Assembly: GCF_018863195.1 (NCBI RefSeq)
Contig: NZ_JAHKRT010000003.1
Coordinates: 310,001-374,000, forward strand
Length of the DNA: 64,000 nucleotides
Reading direction: 5' to 3'
DNA from: Sphingomonas quercus
Lineage (GTDB): Bacteria > Pseudomonadota > Alphaproteobacteria > Sphingomonadales > Sphingomonadaceae
Position numbers and translations under genes: made by a program. The notes under the pieces were generated by a model. That model saw only the letters and a list, made by a program, of their open reading frames with translations. It had not been told where the DNA came from and made no database searches. Each line of letters starts with the position of its first letter. Positions within the stretch are counted from its first letter, which is position 1. Of this stretch, positions 44,387 through 53,062 are shown in pieces.

Positions 44387-45088
44387 ATGAGCCGCCCAAC
44401 CATCACGGCGTTCGACTGGGTTCCGCCCTTCGCGCGGGGCCAGGTGCGCGATCTGCGCGTCCGCTGGGCGCTCGAGGAAGTCGGCCAGCGTTATGATGTC
44501 CACTATCTCCGGCCGGGCGAGCAGAAGGAATGCGCGCATCGCGAACGCCAGCCCTTCGGCCAGGTGCCGACCTACGAGGAGGAGGGTCTGACCCTGTTCG
44601 AATCCGGCGCGATCGTGCAGTATGTCGCCGAACGCTACGGGACGCTGCTGCCCGACGATCCCGCAGAACGGGCGCGGGCGACCGAATGGATGTACGCCGC
44701 GATCAACTCGGTCGAACCCTCAATCATGGACCTCTCGTTCGTGACCGTGTTCGAGCGCGACAAGCCGTGGTCCGAAATGCGCCGCCCGGCAGTCGAGGAG
44801 CGCGTCCATGGGCGCCTCGCCGATCTTTCCCAGCGGCTCGGCGACAGGATCTGGCTTGACGGCGATACTTTCACCGCAGGCGACCTGCTGATGGTCAGTG
44901 TGCTGCGCATCCTGATCGATCAGGGTTATGTCGAGACCTATCCGAGCCTGACCGCCTACATGCATCGCGGCATCAATCGCCCCGCCTTTCAGAGGGCGCT
45001 GGCCGATCAGTTAGCGGGATTCACCGGTGGGACGCCCGAATGGTATCCCGCTTGGGCGGCGAAGCAGAAGCAGGGACAGCAGGCATGA
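44387..45088 (+). CDS. Glutathione S-transferase family protein, 233 aa
   Basis: Thioredoxin-like N-terminal domain (RPTITAFDWVPPFARGQVRD; the PFGQVPTYEEEGLTLFESGA segment has the cis-Pro and the ES motif for the glutathione gamma-glutamyl group), and an all-helical C-terminal domain with FTAGDLLMVSVLRIL. ATG 44387 follows a strong GGGGGGAGAG. Conjugates or reduces electrophiles with glutathione. Sits in the HxlR-controlled cluster. Confidence 0.83.
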   Translation: MSRPTITAFDWVPPFARGQVRDLRVRWALEEVGQRYDVHYLRPGEQKECAHRERQPFGQVPTYEEEGLTLFESGAIVQYVAERYGTLLPDDPAERARATEWMYAAINSVEPSIMDLSFVTVFERDKPWSEMRRPAVEERVHGRLADLSQRLGDRIWLDGDTFTAGDLLMVSVLRILIDQGYVETYPSLTAYMHRGINRPAFQRALADQLAGFTGGTPEWYPAWAAKQKQGQQA

Positions 45089-45298
45089 CGTACTTCCAGG
45101 TTTTCCTGGTACCAGCGCATGCCGACGCGACGGCGGAATAGCTCGCCATGGCCAGGACCGCTGCCGAGGTATTCAAGAGTCATGGTGACCTCGGCGTGGT
45201 CGGACGCTGGGCGGACGAAGTGGTCGAGGGAAAGGTGACCGATTTCTGGCGCGCGATCTTCGGCGGCTTCACCCCGATCCTCAATACGAGTGTCTAGC
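45085..45298 (+). pseudogene. DUF1428-family gene with internal stop
   Basis: ATG 45085 overlaps the GST stop (ATGA). Translation gives MTYFQVFLVPAHADATAE, then TAG at 45139, and then in the same frame ARTAAEVFKSHGDLGVVGRW and EGKVTDFWRAIF, which matches the first two thirds of DUF1428 proteins. The C-terminal part is missing before a TAG at 45296. Coupling to the GST gene suggests it was once a functional member of this operon. Confidence 0.75.
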
Positions 45299-45389
45299 CG
45301 CGTTGCCGGGCGCTCTCTCCACTGGACGAATGCGCTGGCATCGACTGGAACGCGCTTCCCCGCGCGTTCTTCACAGGAGGAGAGTAGCG

Positions 45390-46166
45390 ATGCCCAGCCC
45401 CCAAGGCACACCGATCTGGTATGAACTGCTAACTTATAATCATGACGCGTCCAAAGCGTTCTACGACCACGTCATCGGCTGGACGCTGGGCGGCAAGCCT
45501 GATGGCCCGATGAATTACCACATGATCCAGACCGCCGACGGGTCGATGGTGGGAGGCGTGATGCAACTCACCGACGAGATGAAGGCGGGCGGCGCGAAGT
45601 CCACCTGGCTGTTCTATGTCGGCGTCGATGATGTCGATGCCTCATACGAGAAGATCCTCGGGAAGGGCGGCGCCTCGCTGATGGCGCCGTTCGACATTCC
45701 CAATGCGGGCCGCGCTGCGTTCGTCACTGATCCGCAGGGCAACCCCTTCTACATCATGCGCGGCAACGGCCCGGAGAACAGCACAGCGTTCGAGCGGTTC
45801 GGCATGGGCGAGTGCAACTGGAACGAACTGACCACCACCGACCAGGCGGCGGGCAACGCGTTCCACGCCGACGTGTTCGGCTGGACCTATCCCGACAAGA
45901 TGGCGATGCCGGGCGACATGGGCGACTATGTCTTCATCGACGTAGCCAGCCAGCGGATTGGGGCGACGATGAAGGCCGCGTCCGGCGCCCCCACCGGCTG
46001 GCGCTTCTATTTTCGCACTCCCGATATCGAGGCGACCGCGAAGAAGGTCGCCGAAGCCGGCGGCAATCTGATGATGGGGCCGCACAAGGTTCCAGGTGGC
46101 GACCGCATCATCGTCGCGACCGACCATCAAGGCGTCGTGTTCGGTGCGGTCGGGCCGGGCAGATAG
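45390..46166 (+). CDS. Two-domain VOC-family protein, 258 aa
   Basis: Two glyoxalase-like units in tandem: GTPIWYELLTYNHDASKAFY to about residue 128, and CNWNELTTTDQAAGNAFHAD to the end. The first ends with FVTDPQGNPFYIM. ATG 45390 follows AGGAGGAGAG. Similar proteins are often annotated as glyoxalase or hydroxylase-like; substrate unknown. Same direction as the preceding GST gene. Confidence 0.83.
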   Translation: MPSPQGTPIWYELLTYNHDASKAFYDHVIGWTLGGKPDGPMNYHMIQTADGSMVGGVMQLTDEMKAGGAKSTWLFYVGVDDVDASYEKILGKGGASLMAPFDIPNAGRAAFVTDPQGNPFYIMRGNGPENSTAFERFGMGECNWNELTTTDQAAGNAFHADVFGWTYPDKMAMPGDMGDYVFIDVASQRIGATMKAASGAPTGWRFYFRTPDIEATAKKVAEAGGNLMMGPHKVPGGDRIIVATDHQGVVFGAVGPGR

Positions 46167-46205
46167 TCCGGCCAACAAGCAAGCACGTTTCTCGGGAGAG
46201 AGAGA

Positions 46206-46703
46206 ATGAGTGAAAAACTGATCACCTGCCTGTGGTTCGATCATGGCCAGGCGCGCGCAGCGGCCGAATTCTATGCCGCCACGTTCCCCGACAGCTATGT
46301 CGGCAAGCCGATGGCGGCGGCGTCCGATTATCCAGACAGCGGGGCCGACAATGAGATCACGGTCGAATTCACCGTCCTTGGCCGTGCTTTTGTCGGCTTG
46401 AACGGTGGCGACATGTTCAAGGCCACCGGGGCGGTCAGCTTCATGGTGCTGACCAACGATCAGGAAGAGACCGATCGCTATTGGAGCGCGATCGTCGGCA
46501 ATGGCGGCCAGGAAAGCATGTGCGGCTGGTGCAAGGACCGCTGGGGCTTCTCGTGGCAGATTACGCCCCGCGCCCTGCTCGCAGCGAACAGCGATCCCGA
46601 CAAGGCGGCGGCGAAGCGGTCGTTCGAAGCGATGATGACGATGAAGAGGATCGATATCGCTCAAATTGAAGCGGCACGCCGCGGGGAGATGAGCGATCCG
46701 TAA
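46206..46703 (+). CDS. PhnB/DUF899-like VOC protein, 165 aa
   Basis: PhnB-type VOC protein (formerly called 3-demethylubiquinone-9 3-methyltransferase domain): ITCLWFDHGQARAAAEFYAA, GRAFVGLNGGDMFKATGAVS, and CGWCKDRWGFSWQITPRALL near the C-terminus. Ribosome site GGGAGAGAGAG. Third VOC-type gene of the cluster. The methyltransferase name is historical; the function is unknown. Confidence 0.83.
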   Translation: MSEKLITCLWFDHGQARAAAEFYAATFPDSYVGKPMAAASDYPDSGADNEITVEFTVLGRAFVGLNGGDMFKATGAVSFMVLTNDQEETDRYWSAIVGNGGQESMCGWCKDRWGFSWQITPRALLAANSDPDKAAAKRSFEAMMTMKRIDIAQIEAARRGEMSDP

Positions 46704-46971
46704 GATTACCGGTGCCCTCTCCCTATCACTGGATAGCGGGATGCGGGCACCGGGCGCGCCATGCGAGGACTATACTGAGGCCTCGACGAAGGCGGCGAGA
46801 AGGTCGGCTTGGGCGATCACGGCGTATTCGGCGCGATCGGGTCAATCTTTCTGGCGACATGTCCTCTTGTTCGAGCGGCGGCGCGCTGCCGGTCGAAAGC
46901 CTGTTCCCTGAAGCGATCACCAGCGCGCGCGAGGACGAGCTCGATTAAGGCATAAAGGAAGGCAATCGGTA

Positions 46972-47625
46972 ATGGAACTCTTCGGACACCCTTTCTCGTC
47001 CTACACCTGGAAGGCGCTGATACCGCTCTACGAGAACGGCACGAACTTTACCTTCCGGAATGTCGATCCAAGCGAGCCCGGCAATTACACCGAACTCGCC
47101 AGGCGCTGGCCGCTCGCCAAGTTCCCGTTGCTGGTCGACGGCGATCGGCAGATTTTCGAAACCAGCGCGATCATCGACTATCTTGAAGTCTTCCATCCCG
47201 GCGCCGCGCGGATGATCCCTTCTGATCCGTGGGATGCGGTAAAGGTCCGTCAACTCGACCGCGTGCTCGACAATTACGTGATGAACGTCGCGCAGGTGCT
47301 CGTCTCCAATGCGATGCGTCCCGACGAGCATCGCGATACGTTCGGGCTCGGTCAGGCGAAAGATAATCTCGACAAGATTTATTCCTGGCTCGATAGCCAT
47401 CTGGCGGGGCGCCGATGGGCCGTAGGCGATACGTTTACGCTCGCTGACTGCGCCGCGGCACCGGCCCTCTTCTACAGTGATTGGGCCCATCCGATTCTTG
47501 CCACGCACGCCAATCTGAAAGCCTATCGCGCGCGCCTGCTCGCCCGGCCTTCGGTCAAACGCTGCGTCGAGGACGCGCGTCCGTATCGCCGTTACTTCCC
47601 GCTCGGAGCGCCCGACCGCGATTGA
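46972..47625 (+). CDS. Glutathione S-transferase family protein, 217 aa
   Basis: N-terminal thioredoxin-like domain (MELFGHPFSSYTWKALIPLY, cis-Pro in LAKFPLLVDGDRQIFETSAI with the ETSA glutathione contact) and a helical C-terminal domain with the N-capping motif DTFTLADCAAAPALFY. GGCAAT-rich leader with AAGGAAGG as ribosome site. The second GST of the cluster, distinct from that at 44387. Confidence 0.85.
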   Translation: MELFGHPFSSYTWKALIPLYENGTNFTFRNVDPSEPGNYTELARRWPLAKFPLLVDGDRQIFETSAIIDYLEVFHPGAARMIPSDPWDAVKVRQLDRVLDNYVMNVAQVLVSNAMRPDEHRDTFGLGQAKDNLDKIYSWLDSHLAGRRWAVGDTFTLADCAAAPALFYSDWAHPILATHANLKAYRARLLARPSVKRCVEDARPYRRYFPLGAPDRD

Positions 47626-47788
47626 GACGGAGCCCAGCGTCTCCGCAGCAAGAGGAACGCGGGACCTCATCGTTCTCAAGGTCGGTTCGTAAATGCGATC
47701 CGCCGGCATGCGCTGATTTGATAGGACAGACAACTTTGCTGACGCGCTCTATGAGTTGGCACTGGGGTTCAGCTACACGCTGGCGAAT

Positions 47789-48049
47789 CTATAGCGATTC
47801 AGCCTGTGATCGAAGGATGGCCGGAGCCGCAATGCCATCCATCAGGATCTCCCAGAGGATGAGGCCGGAGGCATCGGTGACAACCACGCTCCAGGGCCTG
47901 CTTCCCCAAAACCCCTCGGGGGCGTCCTTCATCATCTGGCCGCAGGTTTCGATGGCCTGTCGCCGTGCCTCGATGTGATTCGGGAGGTCCATGCCCTCTA
48001 GATCTGTTCTGCGGGACTCGGTCTGTGTGTGAAAGTAATAGTGCGGCAT
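47789..48049 (-). CDS. DUF6894-like small protein, 86 aa
   Basis: Starts MPHYYFHTQTESRRTDLEGM and ends with a short beta segment (WSVVVTDASGLILWEILMDG), the pattern of the small alphaproteobacterial DUF6894 family. The frame is open 13 codons upstream to another ATG, but the family begins at MPHYYFH. Function unknown. Confidence 0.7.
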   Translation of the reverse strand: MPHYYFHTQTESRRTDLEGMDLPNHIEARRQAIETCGQMMKDAPEGFWGSRPWSVVVTDASGLILWEILMDGIAAPAILRSQAESL

Positions 48050-48221
48050 CGTTGGCGCTCCGGTCGCATGGGGCTGGAGCAAGCGCAAACTCCATCACCG
48101 GGGCCCGAGGTCTAGGGCGGTGAGGTACATCAACGGACGGGCTGAGTCATTCGATCCCCGGCGCGGGTCGATCATCTGACGGCGGTAGCAGCCCGGAGCC
48201 TAGCGCCCCTGCCGTCCACCA

Positions 48222-48935
48222 ATGAGCGCCATCGTTGAGTTCGCCGACCGCCTAGTCAACTTCAAGACCAGCCGGGGCACGGGCAACGACCGAGGGTCGC
48301 GTCATCCGTCAGCAGGTCATGCGAACGTTGCACCGAGGCCCGCTAATCGTCCTGCCGCAGGACAGCCTCGACACGGGCTCGCCCGGCAATCCGCACGTCA
48401 GCGGCGCGGGACAGGCGGGCTCCACGCTGGTCCTAGCCGGCTTCTCATCCGGCTATGCTATCCCGGCCGGCCGGCCCTTCAGCCTGATCCAGGGCGGGCG
48501 CCGCTAGTCTACACGGTCAACGCTGACGCCATAGCGGACTTCTCCGCCGACGCCACGATCAGCATCACGCCCATGCTGCGCACCTCGCCTCCGAATAGTG
48601 CGATGGAGGGGTTCCAGAAGCCCTATCTCCAAGGCACCGTCGTCGGCGACGTGAACTGGGTCTACACGCCCGGCCGGTCGCAGAGCCAGACCCTGCCGGT
48701 TGGAAGCGGCGTGACAGCCCCCCCCGGCGCTCGGCAACGCGCTCTCCGGCCCCTCGCGCCGGTGGCTGCGGTGGTGGGCGATGTGCTCATGGCTGATGGC
48801 GACCCAGGCACCGGCGCGCTGCAGGTCGCGCTGGGGAATGGCCGCGTGTTTGGGTATCACGTCGATGCCAAGGGCGCATGCGTGCTGCAGCCGGTGGCTT
48901 ATGTGGCAGGGTGGAGGGTCGCGATTGCGGCCTAG
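48222..48935 (+). pseudogene. Decayed phage tail-protein gene
   Basis: The homology changes frame twice. The first 25 codons are in the frame of ATG 48222. Bases about 48305-48505 in the next frame encode NPHVSGAGQAGSTLVLAGFS and AIPAGRPFSLIQGG. From about 48506 the original frame continues with VYTVNADAIADFSADATISI, PMLRTSPPNSAMEG and so on. This order resembles a tail protein of lambda/Mu-type prophages. Two frameshifts make it non-functional. No other phage structural gene was recognised nearby. Confidence 0.6.
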
Positions 48936-48942
48936 CCCGCCA

Positions 48943-49194
48943 TCATAGGCCGGCCTCTCCGGCGCAGTCGATGCGCACAATCTTTTGTTCTGTCTCGAAG
49001 ACGACAAAAACGTTCGGGTCGCTGGTCGCATCAACGTGGTACCCGTTGATGAGCGCCCACCGCTTCCCGCCGTGCAGCCTCTCAGTCGAGCCATCCAAGC
49101 CTCGATGCTCGATGATCTCGCTTAGCTCCCGCACTCGGAGCATCTCGCCGGTCCTCTCGATCCTCGCGATAAACTCATCGGTCACGTCTTCCAT
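48943..49194 (-). CDS. Hypothetical protein, 83 aa
   Basis: Protein-like sequence (ARIERTGEMLRVRELSEIIE; VVFETEQKIVRIDC) with no family I recognise. No signal peptide or membrane segment. It converges with the decayed tail gene. Confidence 0.5.
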   Translation of the reverse strand: MEDVTDEFIARIERTGEMLRVRELSEIIEHRGLDGSTERLHGGKRWALINGYHVDATSDPNVFVVFETEQKIVRIDCAGEAGL

Positions 49195-49434
49195 ATTGCG
49201 CCTTCATATCGGGTTTTTGGTGTGTCAGGACGACCGGAAACCCGGCGGCGGCAGTCCATCCTGCGTATGGTCCTGGCGGGAGATGACGAGCCTTGCGCCC
49301 TCGAAGCAGGTCAGCCTCGAGGTAGTATAGCCGGCGGCCGGCCGTCGGGAGCCCTCTAACGCACCCGCTCGTAGAGATCCGTGACCCAAAGCCCGATCGC
49401 ACCGGGCCCTCAGGAAACTTGGGTTCGAGCGACC

Positions 49435-49665
49435 TCAAGCCAGGGGAAAAGATCTCGCTTCGCCGTGCCGCCTTGCTGCCATCTCGGCGGCTTCGTTATG
49501 CACTCGCGCGTAGACGCCACGCTCGCCGCCATCGATAATTTCCGCATTAGGGTCGTCAGCGGCAAGCCGGGTCAGCAGCACTTGCGCCTCCTGCGCCGTT
49601 GCCGTGATCGGTACTAACTTCGGATATTCGGGCCGTTCTACCCTGGTTCGATCATTCCATCTCAT
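49435..49665 (-). CDS. Hypothetical protein, 76 aa
   Basis: The start ATG 49665 follows AAAGGATGACGGC. The product has a conserved-looking segment PITATAQEAQVLLTRLAADD and an acidic then basic tail. The frame is open further upstream without a better start. Function unknown. Confidence 0.5.
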   Translation of the reverse strand: MRWNDRTRVERPEYPKLVPITATAQEAQVLLTRLAADDPNAEIIDGGERGVYARVHNEAAEMAARRHGEARSFPLA

Positions 49666-49820
49666 GCCGTCATCCTTTGGTTCCTGCCCCCGGTTCTGAC
49701 GCGGGTTTGCCGTCCGACGCTCCGGGCAGCCGCTGATCTGGAATGCCGCGGAACGACGCCATCCTCGTGTGGGACACGCTGCGGACCGCAATCACTGAAG
49801 AACGTTGCTATCGATCCAAT

Positions 49821-50000
49821 TTAGCCGCGAGGCACTAATGTGGATTTTCTTTCCTCATCCGCAAAGTCCGATCTCGCCTCATAGTTCTCCGCAATGAACA
49901 GATGGATATCTCTCACCTCCGGACTGCTGGCGGCGGCGGCAAGGTTTCGCTCTTCGCCTGCCCTTCTGCGGTAGTAAGCGCGATCGAAACCACTAAACAT
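49821..50000 (-). CDS. Small hypothetical protein, 59 aa
   Basis: ATG 50000 to TAA 49821. The sequence begins MFSGFDRAYYRRRAGEER and continues with SSPEVRDIHLFIAENYEARS, an all-helical pattern (Tyr-Tyr-Arg-Arg ... Glu-Glu-Arg ... His-Leu ... Ala-Glu-x-Tyr) common to small sphingomonad proteins of unknown role. Composition and helix periodicity support it despite its length. Confidence 0.6.
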   Translation of the reverse strand: MFSGFDRAYYRRRAGEERNLAAAASSPEVRDIHLFIAENYEARSDFADEERKSTLVPRG

Positions 50001-50704
50001 GCCGAGTCTCCCTGCTCACCCCCCTATATATGGGTGCGAATGCGCTAAATACATCGGGCTCCAGGGCTTCGTGGCCCTTTATCCGAGGCCGGCACCGGCT
50101 TGGGCTGACGGCGGTAACTGCATATCCCCGGGAACCATAGCGTGGCGGCATGGCCAAGGCACTGCGGACAGCGGCAATCGTGTTGGGCGCCGGCTGCGCC
50201 GGTTGCCAGCGGCGTGCGGCGCAGCCGGCGCCCTCGCTGGCGCCTTTGCCCTCAGCAGGGGCGTGTCGTCGCCAGCGCTTCCCTTGCCTCAACGATCGGA
50301 GTGGGCATTGGCGGTCTCATGGCAGCATCCTCGCTGCTGACATTCGCCGCCCCAGCCGTCGCCCCCAAGCCCTCCAATGCCGCCATCGGTAGCCAAGAGC
50401 GCTTCACGCTCATGCGCGGGCAGTCGAGCAAGCGAAGGGACTCGCTGAGGTAAAGAACCGCAGAACTTCATCCAAGGCCGCGCCGAACTCGGAGGCGAAC
50501 TCTGACGCCAAGGGCGCCGCCCGGCCACGATGACAAGCTGGTGGCGGTGCTTCGCCGCGCAGTTGGAGCTAGGGCAGGCCACGATGGTGGGCGCCGCTGG
50601 ATGTCGCGGGCAATGCGGCCAGGCGTCAGGCGTCGATCATCCTCGCAACCAAGGAGTACGCAATTTCCCGAGGCTTTTTGAAGCGATCGGACTGTTTTAT
50701 ATCG
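50001..50704. other. Region without a recognisable gene
   Basis: Frames on both strands overlap without ribosome sites or familiar domains. It lies between small hypothetical genes and integrase remnants and is probably decayed island DNA. Confidence 0.4.
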
Positions 50705-50778
50705 TCAGGGGCGGAAGAGATCGGCCAAAGCTACGTTGCCGACAAGAGAAACCGCGAGCCCATTCCAAAGCCACGATT

Positions 50779-51318
50779 TTAGCGGGCTCGGATGATCGGA
50801 GAGAGCGTGGGTTGCGGGCTGTCTCGTCGACAGAGCTTGACGCTTCGGTGAAGTCGGTCGAGCTCGTCCGACCAATATTGCATCATCATGACCCGCTCGC
50901 TCCAATATTCCCCGCGCGTACGGGCGCAGCGCACGCCATTGGTCTCGATGTGCGCAAGCGGGCGTTCGATCGCGTCCGGGTGGAACTGCCCGCTCTCGTT
51001 GAGTAGCGTGGCTGCCATGGCCCGGAAGCCGTGCGCGCTCATCTCTGCCTGCTGGAACTCCGAGCACGCGAAGCGCCGCCTTGACGGTCTCCTCCGACAT
51101 CGGCCGCCGATCCGTTCGGACAAGGGAAAGCAGTATCGGCCCTGCCGGTCAGCTCCCAGAGCTCCTCGAGCAGGCTGGTCACCTTCGTCGAGAACGGAAC
51201 CGGTGCGCGCGGCGCTCGCGGCGGCGTTTTCTTCGATCATATGGAGTCCTGTTACGCGTTGTCGGCGCGGTACGGTCCATCGATGACGGGATCGACAGCC
51301 AGCCACCCCAGCGAACAA
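50779..51318 (-). pseudogene. C-terminal remnant of a second tyrosine integrase
   Basis: From about 51060 to 50790 the frame encodes AEMSAHGFRAMAATLLNESG, then FHPDAIERPLAHIETNGVR and GEYWSERVMMMQYWSDELDR, closely similar to the C-terminus of the intact integrase at 51462. Upstream (51090-51210) homology continues in other frames (PFSTKVTSLLEELWELTG; GRYCFP), so at least two frameshifts exist. The N-terminal two thirds are absent. It is most likely the integrase of an older island or phage inserted at the same site. Confidence 0.75.
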
Positions 51319-51461
51319 GCTGATAATCCTTTCGCGCGCCCGCCCGTCGGATAATCAGTGAAAGCTATCTCGTAGCCTGCGCCAGGCAGCTTACATTCTG
51401 GAACTAAAACCGATGGATGACGACGTCTACATCCACCATGCCCATGCGCAGCGATTAAGCA

Positions 51462-52754
51462 TCAGCTCGCATTCGCGCGCCGCCCTCCGAAATTTGGTCT
51501 GAGCAGACTGACGCCATTGCGAAGCCGATCAAGCTCGTCCGACCAGAACTGCATCATGGTCGCCCGCTCCTCCCAATACTCCCCTCGGGCGTAGGCGCGT
51601 CGTACGCCATCATTCTCCATATGCGCCAGCTGCCGCTCGATGGCGTCGGGATTGAATCGGCCGGCCTCGTTCAGGAGAGTTGCCGCCATGGCCCGGAAGC
51701 CGTGGGCGGTCATCTCCTCCTGACCGAACCCGAGCACACGCAGAGCGGCCGTCACGGTGTTCTCGGACATTGGTCGCCGGCCGGTGCGGAACGATGGAAA
51801 GCAATAGCGGCCCGTTCCTGTGAGATCCCAAAGCTCCTCGAACAGGGCCACGACCTGCGTGGAGAGCGGTACGCGGTGCGGCCGCCTCATCTTCATCTTC
51901 TCCGCCGGGATACTCCAGACCGACCGGTCAAAATCGAATTCAGCCCACTCGGCCTGGCGCAGCTCGCCGGGCCGGACAAACAGATGCGCGGAGAGCCGCA
52001 ACGCATAGAGCGTGATCGCGTGACCGCCATAGGTCTCGATCGCGCGCATCAGGTCGCCGGCACGCTTCTCCGTGGTGATCGCGGCAAGGTGTTTGGGTTT
52101 GGGCACGGTAAGTGCGCCGCGCAGGTCGCCCGTCGGGTCCCGCTCGGCCCGCGCGGTCGCGACGGCATAGCGGAACACGCGGCCAAGGACGCTGCGCATC
52201 CGGCGCGCGCTCTCGTAGCGACCGGTTGCCTCGACCGACCGCAAGACCGTCAACACCTCAGGGGTGGTGATCTTGGCAATCGGCCGGCTGCCAATCCTAG
52301 GATACGCCTTGTCCAGCAGCCATCGGATCTTGCTGAGCGTTACCTCGGCCATCCTCTCCCGCTCGTTCTTGGCGATCCATTCCATGGCCACGGCGCGGAA
52401 GGTGTCGTCTTCCTCGATCCGCGCCTTGGCGCGGGCGACCTTCTGCTCGTGCGATGGATCGAGACCCGCGGCGAGCAACTTGCGAGCCTCGTCGCGCTTG
52501 CTCCGTGCATCGGCTAGCCCGACGTCCGGCCATGCGCCTAGGGATAGCGTTCGATGCTTGCCGTGGCAGACGTAGTTCAGGCGCCAGAGCTTCGACCCGT
52601 TCGGTCGGATGAGGAGATAAAGGCCAGCGCTGTCGGAAAGCTTGTAGTCCCTGCCAGCCGGCCGTGCGGCGGCGACAGTGGTCGCAAAGAGGGTGCCCAC
52701 GGAAGGTATCTCCTCCAGAAGGGCGGGAGAACGATACCTCTCAGGATACCTCAT
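51462..52754 (-). CDS. int: P4-type tyrosine integrase, 430 aa
   Basis: Site-specific recombinase of the P4/DUF4102 type. The arm-binding N-terminal domain shows YKLSDSAGLYLLIRPNGSKL. The catalytic domain has the first Arg in LFVRPGELRQAEW, the HxxR box in TAHGFRAMAATLLNEAGRF and the Tyr region in GVRRAYARGEYWEERATMMQ. ATG 52754 is the likely start; a GTG about 18 codons later is possible. It lies 113 bases from the 3' end of tRNA-Leu and reads away from it, the classic arrangement for an island integrated at the tRNA 3' end. All catalytic motifs look intact. Confidence 0.88.
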   Translation of the reverse strand: MRYPERYRSPALLEEIPSVGTLFATTVAAARPAGRDYKLSDSAGLYLLIRPNGSKLWRLNYVCHGKHRTLSLGAWPDVGLADARSKRDEARKLLAAGLDPSHEQKVARAKARIEEDDTFRAVAMEWIAKNERERMAEVTLSKIRWLLDKAYPRIGSRPIAKITTPEVLTVLRSVEATGRYESARRMRSVLGRVFRYAVATARAERDPTGDLRGALTVPKPKHLAAITTEKRAGDLMRAIETYGGHAITLYALRLSAHLFVRPGELRQAEWAEFDFDRSVWSIPAEKMKMRRPHRVPLSTQVVALFEELWDLTGTGRYCFPSFRTGRRPMSENTVTAALRVLGFGQEEMTAHGFRAMAATLLNEAGRFNPDAIERQLAHMENDGVRRAYARGEYWEERATMMQFWSDELDRLRNGVSLLRPNFGGRRANAS

Positions 52755-52866
52755 TTGTTCCCGATTGGTGCCATATCCGCCCGGATTTAGCTGGACGATG
52801 ATAGCACAAGAAAGAGCTGATTTCAGCCATTTCCGGGACGTTCTCGGACGTCCCCGGAAGAACAAA

Positions 52867-52890
52867 TGGTGCCCAGAAGAGGACTCGAAC
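52867..52890 (-). other. Probable attachment site at the tRNA-Leu 3' end
   Basis: P4-type integrases usually recombine within the T arm and 3' acceptor strand of a tRNA gene, and this segment lies beside one. Core limits are not visible. I found no second copy of the 3' end in the window, so the other island boundary is outside or decayed. Confidence 0.5.
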
Positions 52891-52953
52891 CTCCACGGCC
52901 TTGCGACCGCCAGCACCTGAAGCTGGTGCGTCTACCAATTCCGCCATCTGGGC
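52867..52953 (-). tRNA. tRNA-Leu (anticodon CAG)
   Basis: Read on the minus strand: acceptor stem GCCCAGA/TCTGGGC, a D arm with AATTGGTAGA, anticodon stem CCAGC/GCTGG with loop TTCAGGT (anticodon CAG), a short variable arm typical of class II tRNA, T arm with GGTTCGAGTCC, and encoded CCA. Length 87 including CCA fits tRNA-Leu. Confidence 0.95.
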
Positions 52954-53062
52954 ACGGGGTAGGCGGCGGCCTTTAGAGTGGACCCGCGCGGCTTGTCAAC
53001 CGAGGCATTGTCATCGAGGCCAAGGGCGGGCATTGGCGGAGCGTGGCGCGGCGGGCGCGACC

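Noticed and set aside
52867-52890. A second copy of the tRNA-Leu 3' end as the left island boundary
   Set aside because: I looked for the 3' end sequence elsewhere in the window and found no convincing match, so no attR is reported.
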